Positions 1 through 8,800 of a stretch of 35,453 bases of DNA are shown in pieces. Source of the DNA: Paenibacillus terrae (GTDB lineage Bacteria; Bacillota; Bacilli; Paenibacillales; Paenibacillaceae). Location: positions 48,785-84,237 of the forward strand of contig NZ_PNXQ01000012.1 in the NCBI RefSeq assembly GCF_005217525.1, read 5' to 3'. The first letter of the stretch is position 1. Every line of letters starts with the position of its first letter. Under the pieces are notes generated by a model. It was not told the DNA's origin. It saw nothing but the letters and a program-made list of their open reading frames with translations, and made no database searches. A program made the translations under genes and the position numbers.

Positions 1-174
1 TATATTGATCAGCTTTCGACCTGGAACTATGTTTTGTATGTCGGATTCCGCATGATTGGCAGTATTGTGATCGCCGGGGTGTTCGCGTTCTATCTGACTA
101 AGGCGCTGGAAGTCACCGGGGTGACACGTTCCTTAAGACCCGCAACGGAACAGGACTATAAGGGGCTGGACTAA
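1..174 (+). CDS. ykoE: ECF transporter S component YkoE, C-terminal end (partial)
   Basis: The window opens inside this gene; the last 57 codons are present and end in TAA at 172-174. The visible part has a hydrophobic membrane helix (VGFRMIGSIVIAGVFAFYLT) followed by a short polar tail ending KGLD. The stop overlaps the ATG of the next gene (TAATG), which implies translational coupling. The identity rests mainly on context: a dual-ATPase YkoD and a T-component YkoC follow directly, the order of the Bacillus ykoEDC thiamine/hydroxymethylpyrimidine ECF transporter. YkoE would be the membrane substrate-binding subunit. Because only the tail is visible, the substrate cannot be read from the sequence. 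Confidence 0.75.
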   Translation, partial: YIDQLSTWNYVLYVGFRMIGSIVIAGVFAFYLTKALEVTGVTRSLRPATEQDYKGLD

Positions 175-1676
175 TGAGTGAGGTAGTCGAAGATGTGGTG
201 GCGTCGGTCACTCGTCTTCGTTTGAAATTTCCCGGTGAGCAGGAGCTGCTTTTTCACAATATGTCTGTATCCGTCCGCAAGGGGGAAAAGCTGCTGCTGC
301 TCGGACCGAGTGGATGCGGTAAATCAACACTGCTCCAGGTGCTTAGTGGTCTGATTCCGCGCACGATAGAAGTACCGATGAAATGTGATGCTGTCGTCAT
401 TCCAGCGCGTGCGGGTATCGTATTTCAAGATCCAGATACGCAGTTTTGTATGTCGTATGCGGACGAGGAACTGGCTTTTGTGCTAGAAAATAATCAGGTT
501 CCCCGTGAGCAAATGCCGTCTCGTATCCGCAAGCTGCTGACGCAGGTCGGTCTTTCGACGGATGAGATACATATGCCGATTGGCAGCATGTCTCAGGGCA
601 TGAAGCAACGGCTGGCGATTGCGTCTGTGCTGGCGATGGAGCCGGAGGTGCTTTTTCTGGATGAGCCGACGGCATTGCTGGATGAAGAAGGCACCGCACA
701 GGTGTGGGATACGATTCGCCACATTTCAGCAGATCAGACGCTAGTGATTGTGGAGCATAAAATTAATGAAATTGTCCATGATGTGGACCGGATTGTGGTG
801 CTTTCTGCTCAAGGGGAGATCATGGCAGACGGAACTGCGGAAGAGGTATTTCATGTGCATCGGCAGGCGTTGTCTGATTACGGTGTATGGTATCCGGGCG
901 TATGGAATGAGGCATCTTCACCACGTTGGAGTGAACAAGAGGCAGAGGGACACATCTTCTGTGAACTAAATGAGTTAAACATTTCTCTTCAGGTAGAAGA
1001 GGCGGCTGTGGGTATTCCTATACTGGAACTGGAGCATTTTAGCGGCCTTCGGGGTTCGAGTCCGGTCATTCATGTGGAGAAAGCGCAGGTGAAGCCAGGT
1101 GACTGGATTGGCGTGATCGGTGAAAATGGAGCTGGTAAAAGCTTGCTGCTGCTCTCCATGATGCGCTTAATTCGAACGCAGGGAAGTTACAGCGTGGACG
1201 GAATAGAGGCGGGTGGTACGGAACAGCTGGCAGAGCACATCGCGTTCGTGTTTCAAAATCCGGAGCTGCAATTCGTAGCGCACACCGTTCGAAAGGAACT
1301 GGAGTATTCGCTGCCGGAGAACTTGTTTACGGCTGAACAGCGCCGGGAGCGAGTGGATCGAATGCTCGTACAGTTTGGGCTGGAACGGCTGGATGAACGT
1401 CATCCGTATCAGCTTTCGTTGGGGCAAAAAAGGCGGCTGAGCATTGCCACAGCTATGATCCGTGAGCCAGCGGTGCTGCTGCTGGATGAGCCGACCTTTG
1501 GGCAGGACGCACGCAATACCTTTGTCATGCTGGACATGCTGGAGCAGCTTAGAGCGGCGGGCACGGCGATTGTGATGGTCACGCATGACCCGGAAATTGT
1601 CCGTCGATATTGCACGGATATATGGCGGATACAGAAGGGGGAGCTGCGGCATGAACCTGTCTTTTCCCCATCATGA
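174..1676 (+). CDS. ykoD: ECF transporter dual ATPase YkoD
   Basis: This 500-residue cytoplasmic ATPase has two complete ABC domains in one chain. Domain 1 has Walker A GPSGCGKST at residues 44-52, a signature near SQGMKQRLAIA and Walker B VLFLDEPTALLD. Domain 2 has Walker A GENGAGKS at about 316-323, signature LSLGQKRRLSIA and Walker B VLLLDEPTFGQD. This single-chain A/A' arrangement is known for YkoD and CbiO-type ECF energising units, which power uptake together with an S component (YkoE) and a T component (YkoC). The start overlaps the ykoE stop by one base and the end overlaps ykoC by 26 bases, so the three form one translation-coupled operon. Thiamine or its pyrimidine precursor is the likely substrate by family; no riboswitch is visible because the operon start is outside the window. 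Confidence 0.88.
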   Translation: MSEVVEDVVASVTRLRLKFPGEQELLFHNMSVSVRKGEKLLLLGPSGCGKSTLLQVLSGLIPRTIEVPMKCDAVVIPARAGIVFQDPDTQFCMSYADEELAFVLENNQVPREQMPSRIRKLLTQVGLSTDEIHMPIGSMSQGMKQRLAIASVLAMEPEVLFLDEPTALLDEEGTAQVWDTIRHISADQTLVIVEHKINEIVHDVDRIVVLSAQGEIMADGTAEEVFHVHRQALSDYGVWYPGVWNEASSPRWSEQEAEGHIFCELNELNISLQVEEAAVGIPILELEHFSGLRGSSPVIHVEKAQVKPGDWIGVIGENGAGKSLLLLSMMRLIRTQGSYSVDGIEAGGTEQLAEHIAFVFQNPELQFVAHTVRKELEYSLPENLFTAEQRRERVDRMLVQFGLERLDERHPYQLSLGQKRRLSIATAMIREPAVLLLDEPTFGQDARNTFVMLDMLEQLRAAGTAIVMVTHDPEIVRRYCTDIWRIQKGELRHEPVFSPS

Positions 1677-2442
1677 AACATGGCTTCACCGGGTTAATCC
1701 GGGATTAAAGCTTGTTATGTTTTCCTTGTTGTTCGTGGTCGTCATTCTGATTCACAATCTGAATGTGATGTTCAATGTGGCGTGTGCTATGCTGCTGTTG
1801 CTCGTCTGGTCAGGCCATCCGTGGAAGCGACTGCTGCTGTATGGTTCTCCTTTTATACTGGTGTTTATCTCAACCTCCACAGGCATGATAATGTTCGGCA
1901 AAGGGGTGACAACCTGGTGGACATGGGGCCTGATCCATATTACGCAGGAAAGCTTTTATCGGGGCATGCATCTTGGATTTCGTGCACTGAGTATGGCAGC
2001 GGCAGGATTATTATTTGGTTTGACGACACGCCCGGTGAACCTGTTTTATTCGCTGATGCAGCAATGGAGGCTTCCTCCGAAATATGCGTACAGCTTTTTG
2101 GCAGCCATGCGGATGATGCCGATGCTGCTGGAGGAATTCCAAACGTTGAGACATGCCCACCGCATTCGGGGTGTGCATCAGCATGTGTCCAAATGGAATA
2201 TGTATGCTACGCTTCGCAGATATGCGATTCCGCTGCTGGCTCAAAGCATCCGGCGCGCCCAGCGAATTGCTATTGCCATGGAGGCCAAGGGGTTTGCCAA
2301 TGAAACCAGGCGCACATACTATTATGCAATCCATTATTCGGCTATAGATATTCTGTTTATTTGCTATTTTGTGGTGATGCTCACGCTGGCTTGGGGGCTC
2401 GGTATCGGCTTTCCTTATGTAGGCGTGTGGGATGTACGCTAA
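1651..2442 (+). CDS. ykoC: ECF transporter T component YkoC
   Basis: This 263-residue integral membrane protein is the energy-coupling transmembrane subunit. The reading frame is open further upstream, but the ATG at 1651 is preferred because the purine-rich ribosome binding site AGGGGGAG precedes it. It has several hydrophobic helices (from about residues 20-45, 55-75 and 100-130, and near the C-terminus). The cytoplasmic coupling region contains the Ala-Arg motifs typical of EcfT proteins: AAMRMMPMLLEEF and RRAQRIAIAMEAKGF, of the form seen in CbiQ/EcfT families that contact the ATPases. It overlaps the end of ykoD by 26 bases and is the last gene of the operon. No clear intrinsic terminator follows before metN. 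Confidence 0.85.
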   Translation: MNLSFPHHETWLHRVNPGLKLVMFSLLFVVVILIHNLNVMFNVACAMLLLLVWSGHPWKRLLLYGSPFILVFISTSTGMIMFGKGVTTWWTWGLIHITQESFYRGMHLGFRALSMAAAGLLFGLTTRPVNLFYSLMQQWRLPPKYAYSFLAAMRMMPMLLEEFQTLRHAHRIRGVHQHVSKWNMYATLRRYAIPLLAQSIRRAQRIAIAMEAKGFANETRRTYYYAIHYSAIDILFICYFVVMLTLAWGLGIGFPYVGVWDVR

Positions 2443-2458
2443 TTTGCTGTCAAAAGGC

Positions 2459-2487
2459 TTTGCCCGATTTCTGCTCTGTGTTATATT
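2459..2487 (+). promoter_or_regulatory. Putative sigma-A promoter of metNI(Q)
   Basis: A -35-like TTTGCC (2459-2464) and a -10-like TATATT (2482-2487) are 17 bases apart, with TGTG just upstream of the -10. Transcription would start near 2494, leaving a leader of about 90 bases before metN. That is too short for a complete S-box, and no S-box or T-box consensus was found in it. Confidence 0.45.
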
Positions 2488-2582
2488 AATGCAATGGGAA
2501 ATGACGGCTCGTACAGACCTGACTGGGCTGGCGGGCTTATTACATTTTCCCTGAGAAATGGATCATCAGGAGGCCAGGGTTC

Positions 2583-3308
2583 ATGATTACGCTGCATCAG
2601 GTAAGCAAGCATTATACGACCTCAAGCGGCCCATTTCAAGCGGTTCAATCCGTGTCCCTTCAAGTGGAGGAAGGGGAAATTCACGGTATCATAGGTGCCA
2701 GCGGTGCTGGTAAGTCAACGTTGCTCCGGCTGATGAATGTATTGGAACGGCCGGATGAGGGAAACGTGGTTGTGAATGGGAAAGAACTGACTCGCATGAC
2801 GGAAAAACGTCTCCGTGAAGCGCGGCGATCCATCGGGATGATTTTTCAGCACTATCATCTCGTTCACAATCGGACGGTTAGTGGCAATGTGGCAATGCCA
2901 CTGGAGCTGGCAGGCGTCCCGAAAAAAGAGAGAGCGGTACGCGTGCGCGAATGCCTGCAATTCGTCGGCTTGGCTGACAAGGCGGAGCAGTATCCAGCAC
3001 AGTTGAGCGGAGGCCAGAAGCAACGTGTGGCGATTGCCAGAGCGCTGGCGAATCGACCTGCCGTGCTGCTTTGTGATGAGCCGACCTCAGCGCTTGATCC
3101 GCAAACAACGACCGATATTCTAGGTGTGTTGCGGGAGATCAACCGTGAGCTGGGGGTTACAATTGTGATCGTAACGCACGATATGGACGTGGTGCGGAGC
3201 ATTTGTAGCCGCGTTTCGGAGATGCGGGATGGGCGACTGCTTTCAACGCAGCCTGTAGGCGATCCATCGGACGGTTCAAAGCCGGGAGAAGGTGAAGCCC
3301 GTGAATGA
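2583..3308 (+). CDS. metN: Methionine ABC transporter ATP-binding protein MetN (short form)
   Basis: This 241-residue ABC ATPase energises methionine uptake with MetI and MetQ. Walker A GASGAGKST is at residues 38-46, the Q-loop is near IFQHYHLVHNRTV, the signature is LSGGQKQRVAIARAL and Walker B is VLLCDEPTSALD. The sequence VSKHYTTSSGPFQAV and the IHGIIGASGAGKSTL context are typical of MetN. Classical MetN is about 340 residues, with a C-terminal NIL/ACT-like methionine-sensing domain. This protein stops just after the nucleotide-binding domain, with a hydrophilic tail ending GEGEARE, so feedback inhibition by methionine through that domain should be absent. The start follows AGGAGG (spacing about 9). 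The end overlaps metI by 8 bases. A related polar amino acid importer is the alternative, but the MetQ two genes downstream supports methionine. Confidence 0.88.
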   Translation: MITLHQVSKHYTTSSGPFQAVQSVSLQVEEGEIHGIIGASGAGKSTLLRLMNVLERPDEGNVVVNGKELTRMTEKRLREARRSIGMIFQHYHLVHNRTVSGNVAMPLELAGVPKKERAVRVRECLQFVGLADKAEQYPAQLSGGQKQRVAIARALANRPAVLLCDEPTSALDPQTTTDILGVLREINRELGVTIVIVTHDMDVVRSICSRVSEMRDGRLLSTQPVGDPSDGSKPGEGEARE

Positions 3309-3972
3309 AACGTTGAGCATCATTGCGCAGTATCAGTCCGAGATATGGAAGGCCATCGGAGAGACGTTCATCATGGTAGGTATTTCTATCGCAGCAGCCG
3401 TGCTGCTGGGGCTTCCGGCAGGAACGATGTTGTATTTGTGCGGCAAGGGGCAAAAATATGAAAATCGGCTGGTATTCACCATATTGAACAGTCTGGTCAA
3501 TGTGATTCGCTCGTTCCCGTTCTTGCTACTGGTCGTGTTTATGATTCCATTTACACGTCTCGTCGTGGGTACGGCACTGGGTACGATGGCGGCTACGGTT
3601 CCCATGTCAGTGGTAGCCATTGCCTACTATTCAAGGCTGGTGGAGCAATCGCTGCTGGATGTGCCCAAGGGTGTAATCGAAGCTGCTACTTCTATGGGAG
3701 CGTCTACCCTCCAGCTTATTTTTAAATTTTTGTACGTAGAAGCCCGTTCGGGGCTTGTACTTGGCTTGACCACGTCCACCATCAGCTTCATTTCCTACTC
3801 CACGGTGATGGGCATTGTGGGCGGCGGCGGCGTGGGCGATTTCGCCATTCGCTACGGTTACCAGCGCTTTGAAACCGGATTGATGGCGTTCACCATCGTC
3901 GTCATGATAATTTTCGTGCAAACGATCCAGTTCACCGGAAGCACCATTTCCCGCCGGATCGACAAGCGATAG
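3301..3972 (+). CDS. metI: Methionine ABC transporter permease MetI
   Basis: This 223-residue permease has about five membrane helices and the MetI/BPD_transp_1 EAA region at residues 117-136 (EAATSMGASTLQLIFKF). Motifs such as VRSFPFLLLVVFMIPFTR and YSTVMGIVGGGGVGDFAIRYGYQRF are characteristic of MetI. Two in-frame GTG codons are possible. The one at 3301 has the run GGAGAAGGTG at proper spacing, whereas the one at 3292 lies inside that run, so 3301 is preferred. It overlaps the end of metN, indicating coupled synthesis. It forms the translocation path for methionine delivered by MetQ. No frameshift or missing motif was seen. Confidence 0.9.
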   Translation: MNETLSIIAQYQSEIWKAIGETFIMVGISIAAAVLLGLPAGTMLYLCGKGQKYENRLVFTILNSLVNVIRSFPFLLLVVFMIPFTRLVVGTALGTMAATVPMSVVAIAYYSRLVEQSLLDVPKGVIEAATSMGASTLQLIFKFLYVEARSGLVLGLTTSTISFISYSTVMGIVGGGGVGDFAIRYGYQRFETGLMAFTIVVMIIFVQTIQFTGSTISRRIDKR

Positions 3973-4035
3973 TATATTGTAGCTTGCTTGTAGGCACTAC
4001 ATCTGCACAACCCACTATGGGAAATGAGAATGACT

Positions 4036-4195
4036 TTACAGTGCCTCAAAAGCGTAGCGGGCAGAATTGTTCTAAAGAAGCGTTAGCGTTCGCCTTTATC
4101 CCCGGATGTTCACCTTGAATGGTTCATTAAATGAAAAAATCCGGGGGTAACAGCGATCGGAAGAACAATCTGCACGCGAAGCGGCCCCACTGTAA
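4036..4195. other. Nested inverted-repeat element between metI and metQ
   Basis: Three pairs of arms are nested about one centre. The outer pair is TTACAGTG (4036-4043) with CACTGTAA (4188-4195). The middle pair is GCAGAATTGTTCT (4061-4073) with AGAACAATCTGC (4162-4173), one bulge. The inner pair is CCCCGGAT (4100-4107) with ATCCGGGG (4139-4146). Small local hairpins such as GCGTTCGC (left) and CGCGAAGCG (right) lie between them. The whole could fold as a long imperfect stem in RNA. No protein start is supported here: the frame is open upstream of metQ, but the lipoprotein start at 4245 is clear. It could be an intergenic repeat, an mRNA processing or stability element, or a regulatory leader for metQ. 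It does not match the T-box or S-box consensus. Confidence 0.7.
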
Positions 4196-4244
4196 CTCGT
4201 TTTCCTCTTCCCAATCACAAATTTACTTGGAGGTTCTTCACCTA

Positions 4245-5093
4245 ATGAGTCGGAAAAACAACTTGAAAACAAACTTGAAATTACTTACACTATTCGCTGT
4301 CGTCATGCTGCTGGTTGCCGGATGCGGCGGTCAAAAGCAGGCGGCACAGCCTAAAGAAGCGACTTCCCAAAAAGAAGTGACTTTGAAAGTGGCGACACTG
4401 ATTCCACCGATGACGGATGTGCTGGATATCGTAAAACCATTGCTCAAACAGGACGGAGTTAATCTGGAAATCGTCGTGCTGTCGGACAATATTCAACCCA
4501 ATAACGCATTGGCAGCCCATGAAGTGGATGCTAACTTCTTTCAGCATGCTCCTTTTATGCAACAATACAATGAAAGCAACAAGTCTGATCTGGTAGCAGT
4601 CAAACCGATTTACAACGCCATCTATGGCGCGTACTCCAAAAAATACAAGAACATTAAAGACCTGCCCGAAGGTGCGACCATTGCGATTGCCAACGACCCG
4701 GCAAATACCGGACGTTCTCTCGTGATGATGGAACAAAACGGTCTGATCAAGCTTAAAGAAGGCGTAGGCTATAATGCCACACAGGCTGATATTATAGAAA
4801 ACAAGAAGAAGTTTGTGTTCAAGGAAGTCGATCTCTTGATGCTGGCGCGTTCGCTGGATGATGTGGACATGGCTGCCATGTATCCCGCTTATGCCAAGCC
4901 GCTGGGCCTGACACCGAAGAAGGACGCGCTGATTACAGAAAAGGATGATACTCACTTTGCCATTAATCTGGTAGCGCGCAAGGATAATGCGGATTCGGAT
5001 GCCATTCAAAAGCTGGCGAAGCGAATGACCGGTCCGGAGGTTCGCAAATTTTTCGAGGATAATTACAAGGACAGCGTCATTCCAGCGTTTTAA
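4245..5093 (+). CDS. metQ: Methionine-binding lipoprotein MetQ
   Basis: This 282-residue substrate-binding lipoprotein of the NlpA/MetQ family has a lysine-rich start, a hydrophobic helix and lipobox LLVAGC, with the lipidated cysteine at residue 27. The mature domain has family sequences such as VATLIPPMTDVLDIVKP, HEVDANFFQHAPFMQQYN and IAIANDPANTGRSL. The ATG at 4245 follows GGAGG and places the signal peptide at the N-terminus. The frame is open for another 38 codons upstream, but that part encodes no plausible signal. Length is normal for the family. It is separated from metI by the inverted-repeat element at 4036-4195, which could allow a different expression level from metNI. The protein sits on the outer face of the membrane and hands methionine to MetI. 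Confidence 0.92.
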   Translation: MSRKNNLKTNLKLLTLFAVVMLLVAGCGGQKQAAQPKEATSQKEVTLKVATLIPPMTDVLDIVKPLLKQDGVNLEIVVLSDNIQPNNALAAHEVDANFFQHAPFMQQYNESNKSDLVAVKPIYNAIYGAYSKKYKNIKDLPEGATIAIANDPANTGRSLVMMEQNGLIKLKEGVGYNATQADIIENKKKFVFKEVDLLMLARSLDDVDMAAMYPAYAKPLGLTPKKDALITEKDDTHFAINLVARKDNADSDAIQKLAKRMTGPEVRKFFEDNYKDSVIPAF

Positions 5094-5320
5094 TTGAAGT
5101 GTTGAAACGTTGTTTTATGATGAGTTGTGGCCTGTATAAGGTAATGAAGTCTGTGATGAGCAGATGGAGTTCCTTGTGCAGGTCTTTTTCTTTTCTATCC
5201 TTAATATGGATATTTTTCATCGAAAACAGGGTAAAAAGTCTTAGTTTTTAAGTTTACTGGGCGTGATATGGCTGTGATTTTTGGTCATATAGGGCGATGG
5301 AGTAATGCTTGCGAGCATAT
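5094..5320. other. Intergenic stretch after metQ, no gene seen
   Basis: This is the non-coding part of the 343-base gap between metQ and the next gene. It is AT-rich. No convincing intrinsic terminator, riboswitch or small coding frame with a ribosome binding site was found. A minus-strand open frame crosses it and runs on into the plus-strand gene at 5437, but it lacks coding character. Confidence 0.5.
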
Positions 5321-5347
5321 TAAAATAAACATACGAACAAGCATTCG
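5321..5347 (+). promoter_or_regulatory. Putative promoter -10 and LexA (SOS) box
   Basis: CGAACAAGCATTCG at 5334-5347 matches the Gram-positive LexA operator CGAAC-N4-GTTCG with one mismatch (A for G in the right arm), and its central bases fit RNRY. It begins eight bases after TAAAAT (5321-5326), a good -10 element, which would place the box over the transcription start. The -35 is weak (TGGAGT at 5298-5303). The box lies about 90 bases upstream of the two-gene unit starting at 5437. SOS control is an inference from this single site. Confidence 0.45.
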
Positions 5348-5436
5348 TTTTCGATTTCGTTAACAGTGTCTTTGGATGGATGGAAAATTCAACTGACAAC
5401 GGGTAAGAAGCGGAAGCAAGAAAGAAGGGGAACGAC

Positions 5437-5856
5437 ATGAAGCTGGCTGTAACTGTAAAAAGTTTGGGAAAAAGAAAGCCAGAACTCGCAAAACAGGAAT
5501 TGGAGCTGAATCCTGCCCCTGAAACTTTGCGAGAGCTGATTGCTGCTACCGTCGCCCTGGATGTCCGCAGACTGCGTGAAAAGCAGGAGAGTGTTGCACT
5601 GATTCCGTTCCTCACAGGGCAGGAGGTTCAGGCGCAGGGCGAGACAGGCAAGGTAGGATTCGGGTCTATCTATAATGATGGCGTTCCTGATGTGGAGGAT
5701 GCAGTAAACACGTCGATGCAGGCTTTTGAAGACGGGTTGTACAGGGTTTTTGTACGTGATGAGGAAGCCGCTGTGCTGGATGCCCCTTTGTTGCTTGAGG
5801 ATGGAGACGAGATTGTATTTATACGGTTCACAATGCTGGCCGGAAGCCTATGGTAG
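5437..5856 (+). CDS. Unrecognised 139-residue protein, possible beta-grasp (MoaD/ThiS-like) fold
   Basis: I do not recognise a named family. The start follows GAAGGGGAAC and the frame is well formed. The two ends resemble the MoaD/ThiS pattern: an N-terminal beta-hairpin then a helix (MKLAVTVKSLGK, then TLRELIAATV), and a C-terminal part RVFVRDEEAAVLDAPLLLED followed by GDEIVFIRFTMLAG. The latter parallels the MoaD ending in which a GDEV strand precedes the terminal Gly-Gly. Here the chain ends AGSLW, so a usable Gly-Gly tail is absent. A middle segment of about 50 residues (GKVGFGSIYNDGVPDVEDAV) would be an insertion in such a fold. It has no signal peptide or membrane helix, so it should be cytoplasmic. 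The next gene starts 15 bases downstream; the two are surely one operon. The fold idea is tentative. Confidence 0.75.
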   Translation: MKLAVTVKSLGKRKPELAKQELELNPAPETLRELIAATVALDVRRLREKQESVALIPFLTGQEVQAQGETGKVGFGSIYNDGVPDVEDAVNTSMQAFEDGLYRVFVRDEEAAVLDAPLLLEDGDEIVFIRFTMLAGSLW

Positions 5857-5871
5857 AGGGGGAAATGAAAT

Positions 5872-8800
5872 ATGCATCAGGAGAAAAATGAGCAGGAATA
5901 TTTCACCGAACTGAAGGGGCGCGCGGCGCAACTGGATGGACAGCAACAGGAATTGGCCCAATATGTAATGGAACTGGGTCGAATTCATTACATACGCGAG
6001 GATGAGGAGCCTTTTAACGAATGCCAGCGCATACTAAAAGAACAGGCAGAAGCAAGCGGAGATCTGCTGTTCAAGCCACTGGCAGAGGTGCTGCGTCAGT
6101 TGATTGGAACAACGGCGGGGGATGTGCTTGCATATATAACGGAGCATGTGACTGAATATCCATACAGTACAGGGTATGAGCGTAAACCGTTCCGTACCTC
6201 GGATATGACATTCCATACTTCGCGGATTTACAAAAGAATGGTGCAGCTTATCCGAATGGACTGGATCGGCTTTTCGCTTATAGATTATTTAACGAAAAAG
6301 GATTATGAACATGGAAATGACTATCGGATTCAAGAGACGATTAGTGATTGGATAGCCTATGAGTTGGATAACGATAATCCGCAGGTGTTGGAGGCGCTAA
6401 AGGGGATTATTTATGGCGATAACCAGACTGCGCTTCTTACGCGTGCCATGATTAAAGGAATGCTCTTGAGCCATCAAGAGGAGAATTACCATATGGTCGG
6501 CGAGCTTTTGGTAGCCGCCAAGCTTCAGGAGGGATTGCGCCAAAGCATCGTGGAGCAAATGGATGAGGGAACCCCGGAGGCTCTTGTATATTTGTTGAAG
6601 GTGGTTATCGACCAGGGATTCATTCGTTACAGCTCGGTGGTACGGGCGCTTGCGGTATGGACAGGCATGGGCTTGGAGTCTGCTAATCAGCGGGTGGTTC
6701 GCCAACTGATTGAGCAGGCGTATGAAGCATTGACAAACAGCGAGCTGCGTCAGGAATGGCTGACCAGCGCGAATGCCAATGAGGTATATATGAGCTTGTG
6801 GGCTACCGCTGTACATGAGGAACGTGATCTGTATGGACAAGTTCGGCAAGTCATGGAACAGGGAGCACCTTATCAGAAGATTGTAGCGCTTTATGTACTC
6901 TCTAACAGTCAAAATAAGGATGTGCGTCTGGGGATTGCCAGAGAATATCTGAATGAGACGGACCCGGAGCTTCAATACTGGGTGCTGACGAACTATACAA
7001 ATAATTATTTTTACGAATGGGTAGAAGGCGGAACAGTCGCGGATCGGATCGTTAAAGTAGTTCGTACTCCATTACTGGAAAATAAAGAAGAGCGACGCAA
7101 GGATTTTGAGCGGCTTCATGCTCTGTTTGCACAGATGAAAAAAGGGGAGTCTACCGAGTCCTCCAAGGTGCTGGATTTTGTAAACGTTCATCATCGCTCG
7201 GATGCGCCAATTCAAAAAATGCTGTATCTTGTCGGTTACGACATGGACGCGACCTGGATTGGAGAAATCATAGCCTTAAAGGATCAGATTAGCTCTAATC
7301 TACGTGGTGAGCTACTGAATCAATTTGTGCGGAATCCAGATGATACGGTGCAGCGTGAATTTATTTTCTCAAGCCTGTCCGACAAAAGTATGAGCATTCG
7401 TGAGTTCGCTGTTGCCAAGGCGCACAAGCTGACGCTGGCGGAAGAGGAAATGCAGCAAATGGAGGGGCTATTGAAGCTCAAGACGGGCTCCCTGCGACAA
7501 AGTGTCATTGGTGTATTGCTGGCGCAGCCGGAGAAGTCTCTGCATAGCTCGTTGGAGCGGTTGCTTCGGGCAAAGGCGGAGCTGCAACGATTGGGCGGAC
7601 TGGAAATATTGACGAAGATATATGCAAGCCCTGAGCGTGCCGAGCAGTATGAAACCCTCAAGCCTTTAGCAGATATCATTCAGCAGCCGACGGCTAAGGA
7701 GGAACAGCTGCTGTCCAAGCTGGAGCAGGTGGATGCTTATACAGAGGCCAATGGCTTTGGTCTATACGATCCGAATGCCAAGGAAGCTTGGCTGGAAGAG
7801 AAGGTTGATCTGGGAGGATTTCGATTAGCTGATATTTTTGTATGCCCCTTGGAGAAAATCAAGAAGTTCCTGAGCGGACTGAATGAGCTTGTCCACCAGC
7901 ATCGTGATGTAGAATATACGGCTGAGTATTATTCGGGCTACAAAGAAACGCTGCTAATCGGTGCTAATTTTCGTACCGTGCGGTTGGCTCAGCCTAATGA
8001 GGAGGCAGTTTCCATGCTGTCTTTATATCCTCTTCACGAGGAATGGAGTCGTTATTTGCAGGAGAGCGACATGGAAGCCAGTGAACTGCTAGAGCTTGTT
8101 TTATATGACCGATTGGAGTCTATGGATCAAACACTTGACCGCTATTACCGTTATTTCTCCAATCATAACATGGACTATTCAGAACTGAGCAAGCACAAGC
8201 TGCTGGAAGGATGGCGTAAAGATTTCGCTGAACAAATGTATCCTTTAGATCGAATTAACGAGATGCAGCGATGGATAGCAGAGTTGACGTATAGCGATCA
8301 GGTAAGCACGCTGATTAATGCTTATTTTCTGGACACTCCCGGTGATAAAACCTTTGATACCATTGATTTCTCGTTGAATACATTGATGCAATCTATGCCG
8401 AAGGACAGACCTGCTGAGGACATGGGAATGCTGCACCTGCTGTCCAGCCCGTGGATCGGGTTAGAGAAAGGGCGTATATATGATGATGAGTCCTTTAAGC
8501 GTTTTTTCCATACTTTTGTTAACTATAATGAACTGGCAGCTGTATTAAATCACTTTTATTCACCGCTGGATCTGGAAGATTATTTTAAAGCGTATGAAAA
8601 AGGGCTGATCGGTGTAGGAGAAGTGTATCGGGAACTATTGGCTGGCAGTGACAGCAGAAGACATATGAGTTCCTTAACGAATGCCCGCAATACATGGATT
8701 GCCAGCAATCCAGAATTTTTGGAAATACGGCGTACGGTTATTGACCGATTGCTGGAGGTTGAATTGGTTCGAGGTGATTTGCCTACCGAGGCTACGCCAA

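Noticed and set aside
2550..2570. CTGAGA-like motif before metN, as in a thiamine (TPP) riboswitch.
   Set aside because: Only the short CTGAGA is present; the second conserved block (CTGATCTGGATAATGCCAGCG type) is missing and the gene is methionine-related.
4131..4244. Open frame extending MetQ by 38 residues at its N-terminus.
   Set aside because: It lies within the inverted-repeat element and would bury the lipoprotein signal; the ATG at 4245 has GGAGG and a proper signal peptide.
4290..5009. 239-codon minus-strand open frame inside metQ.
   Set aside because: It is antisense to a clearly coding gene, with no ribosome binding site or recognisable protein features.
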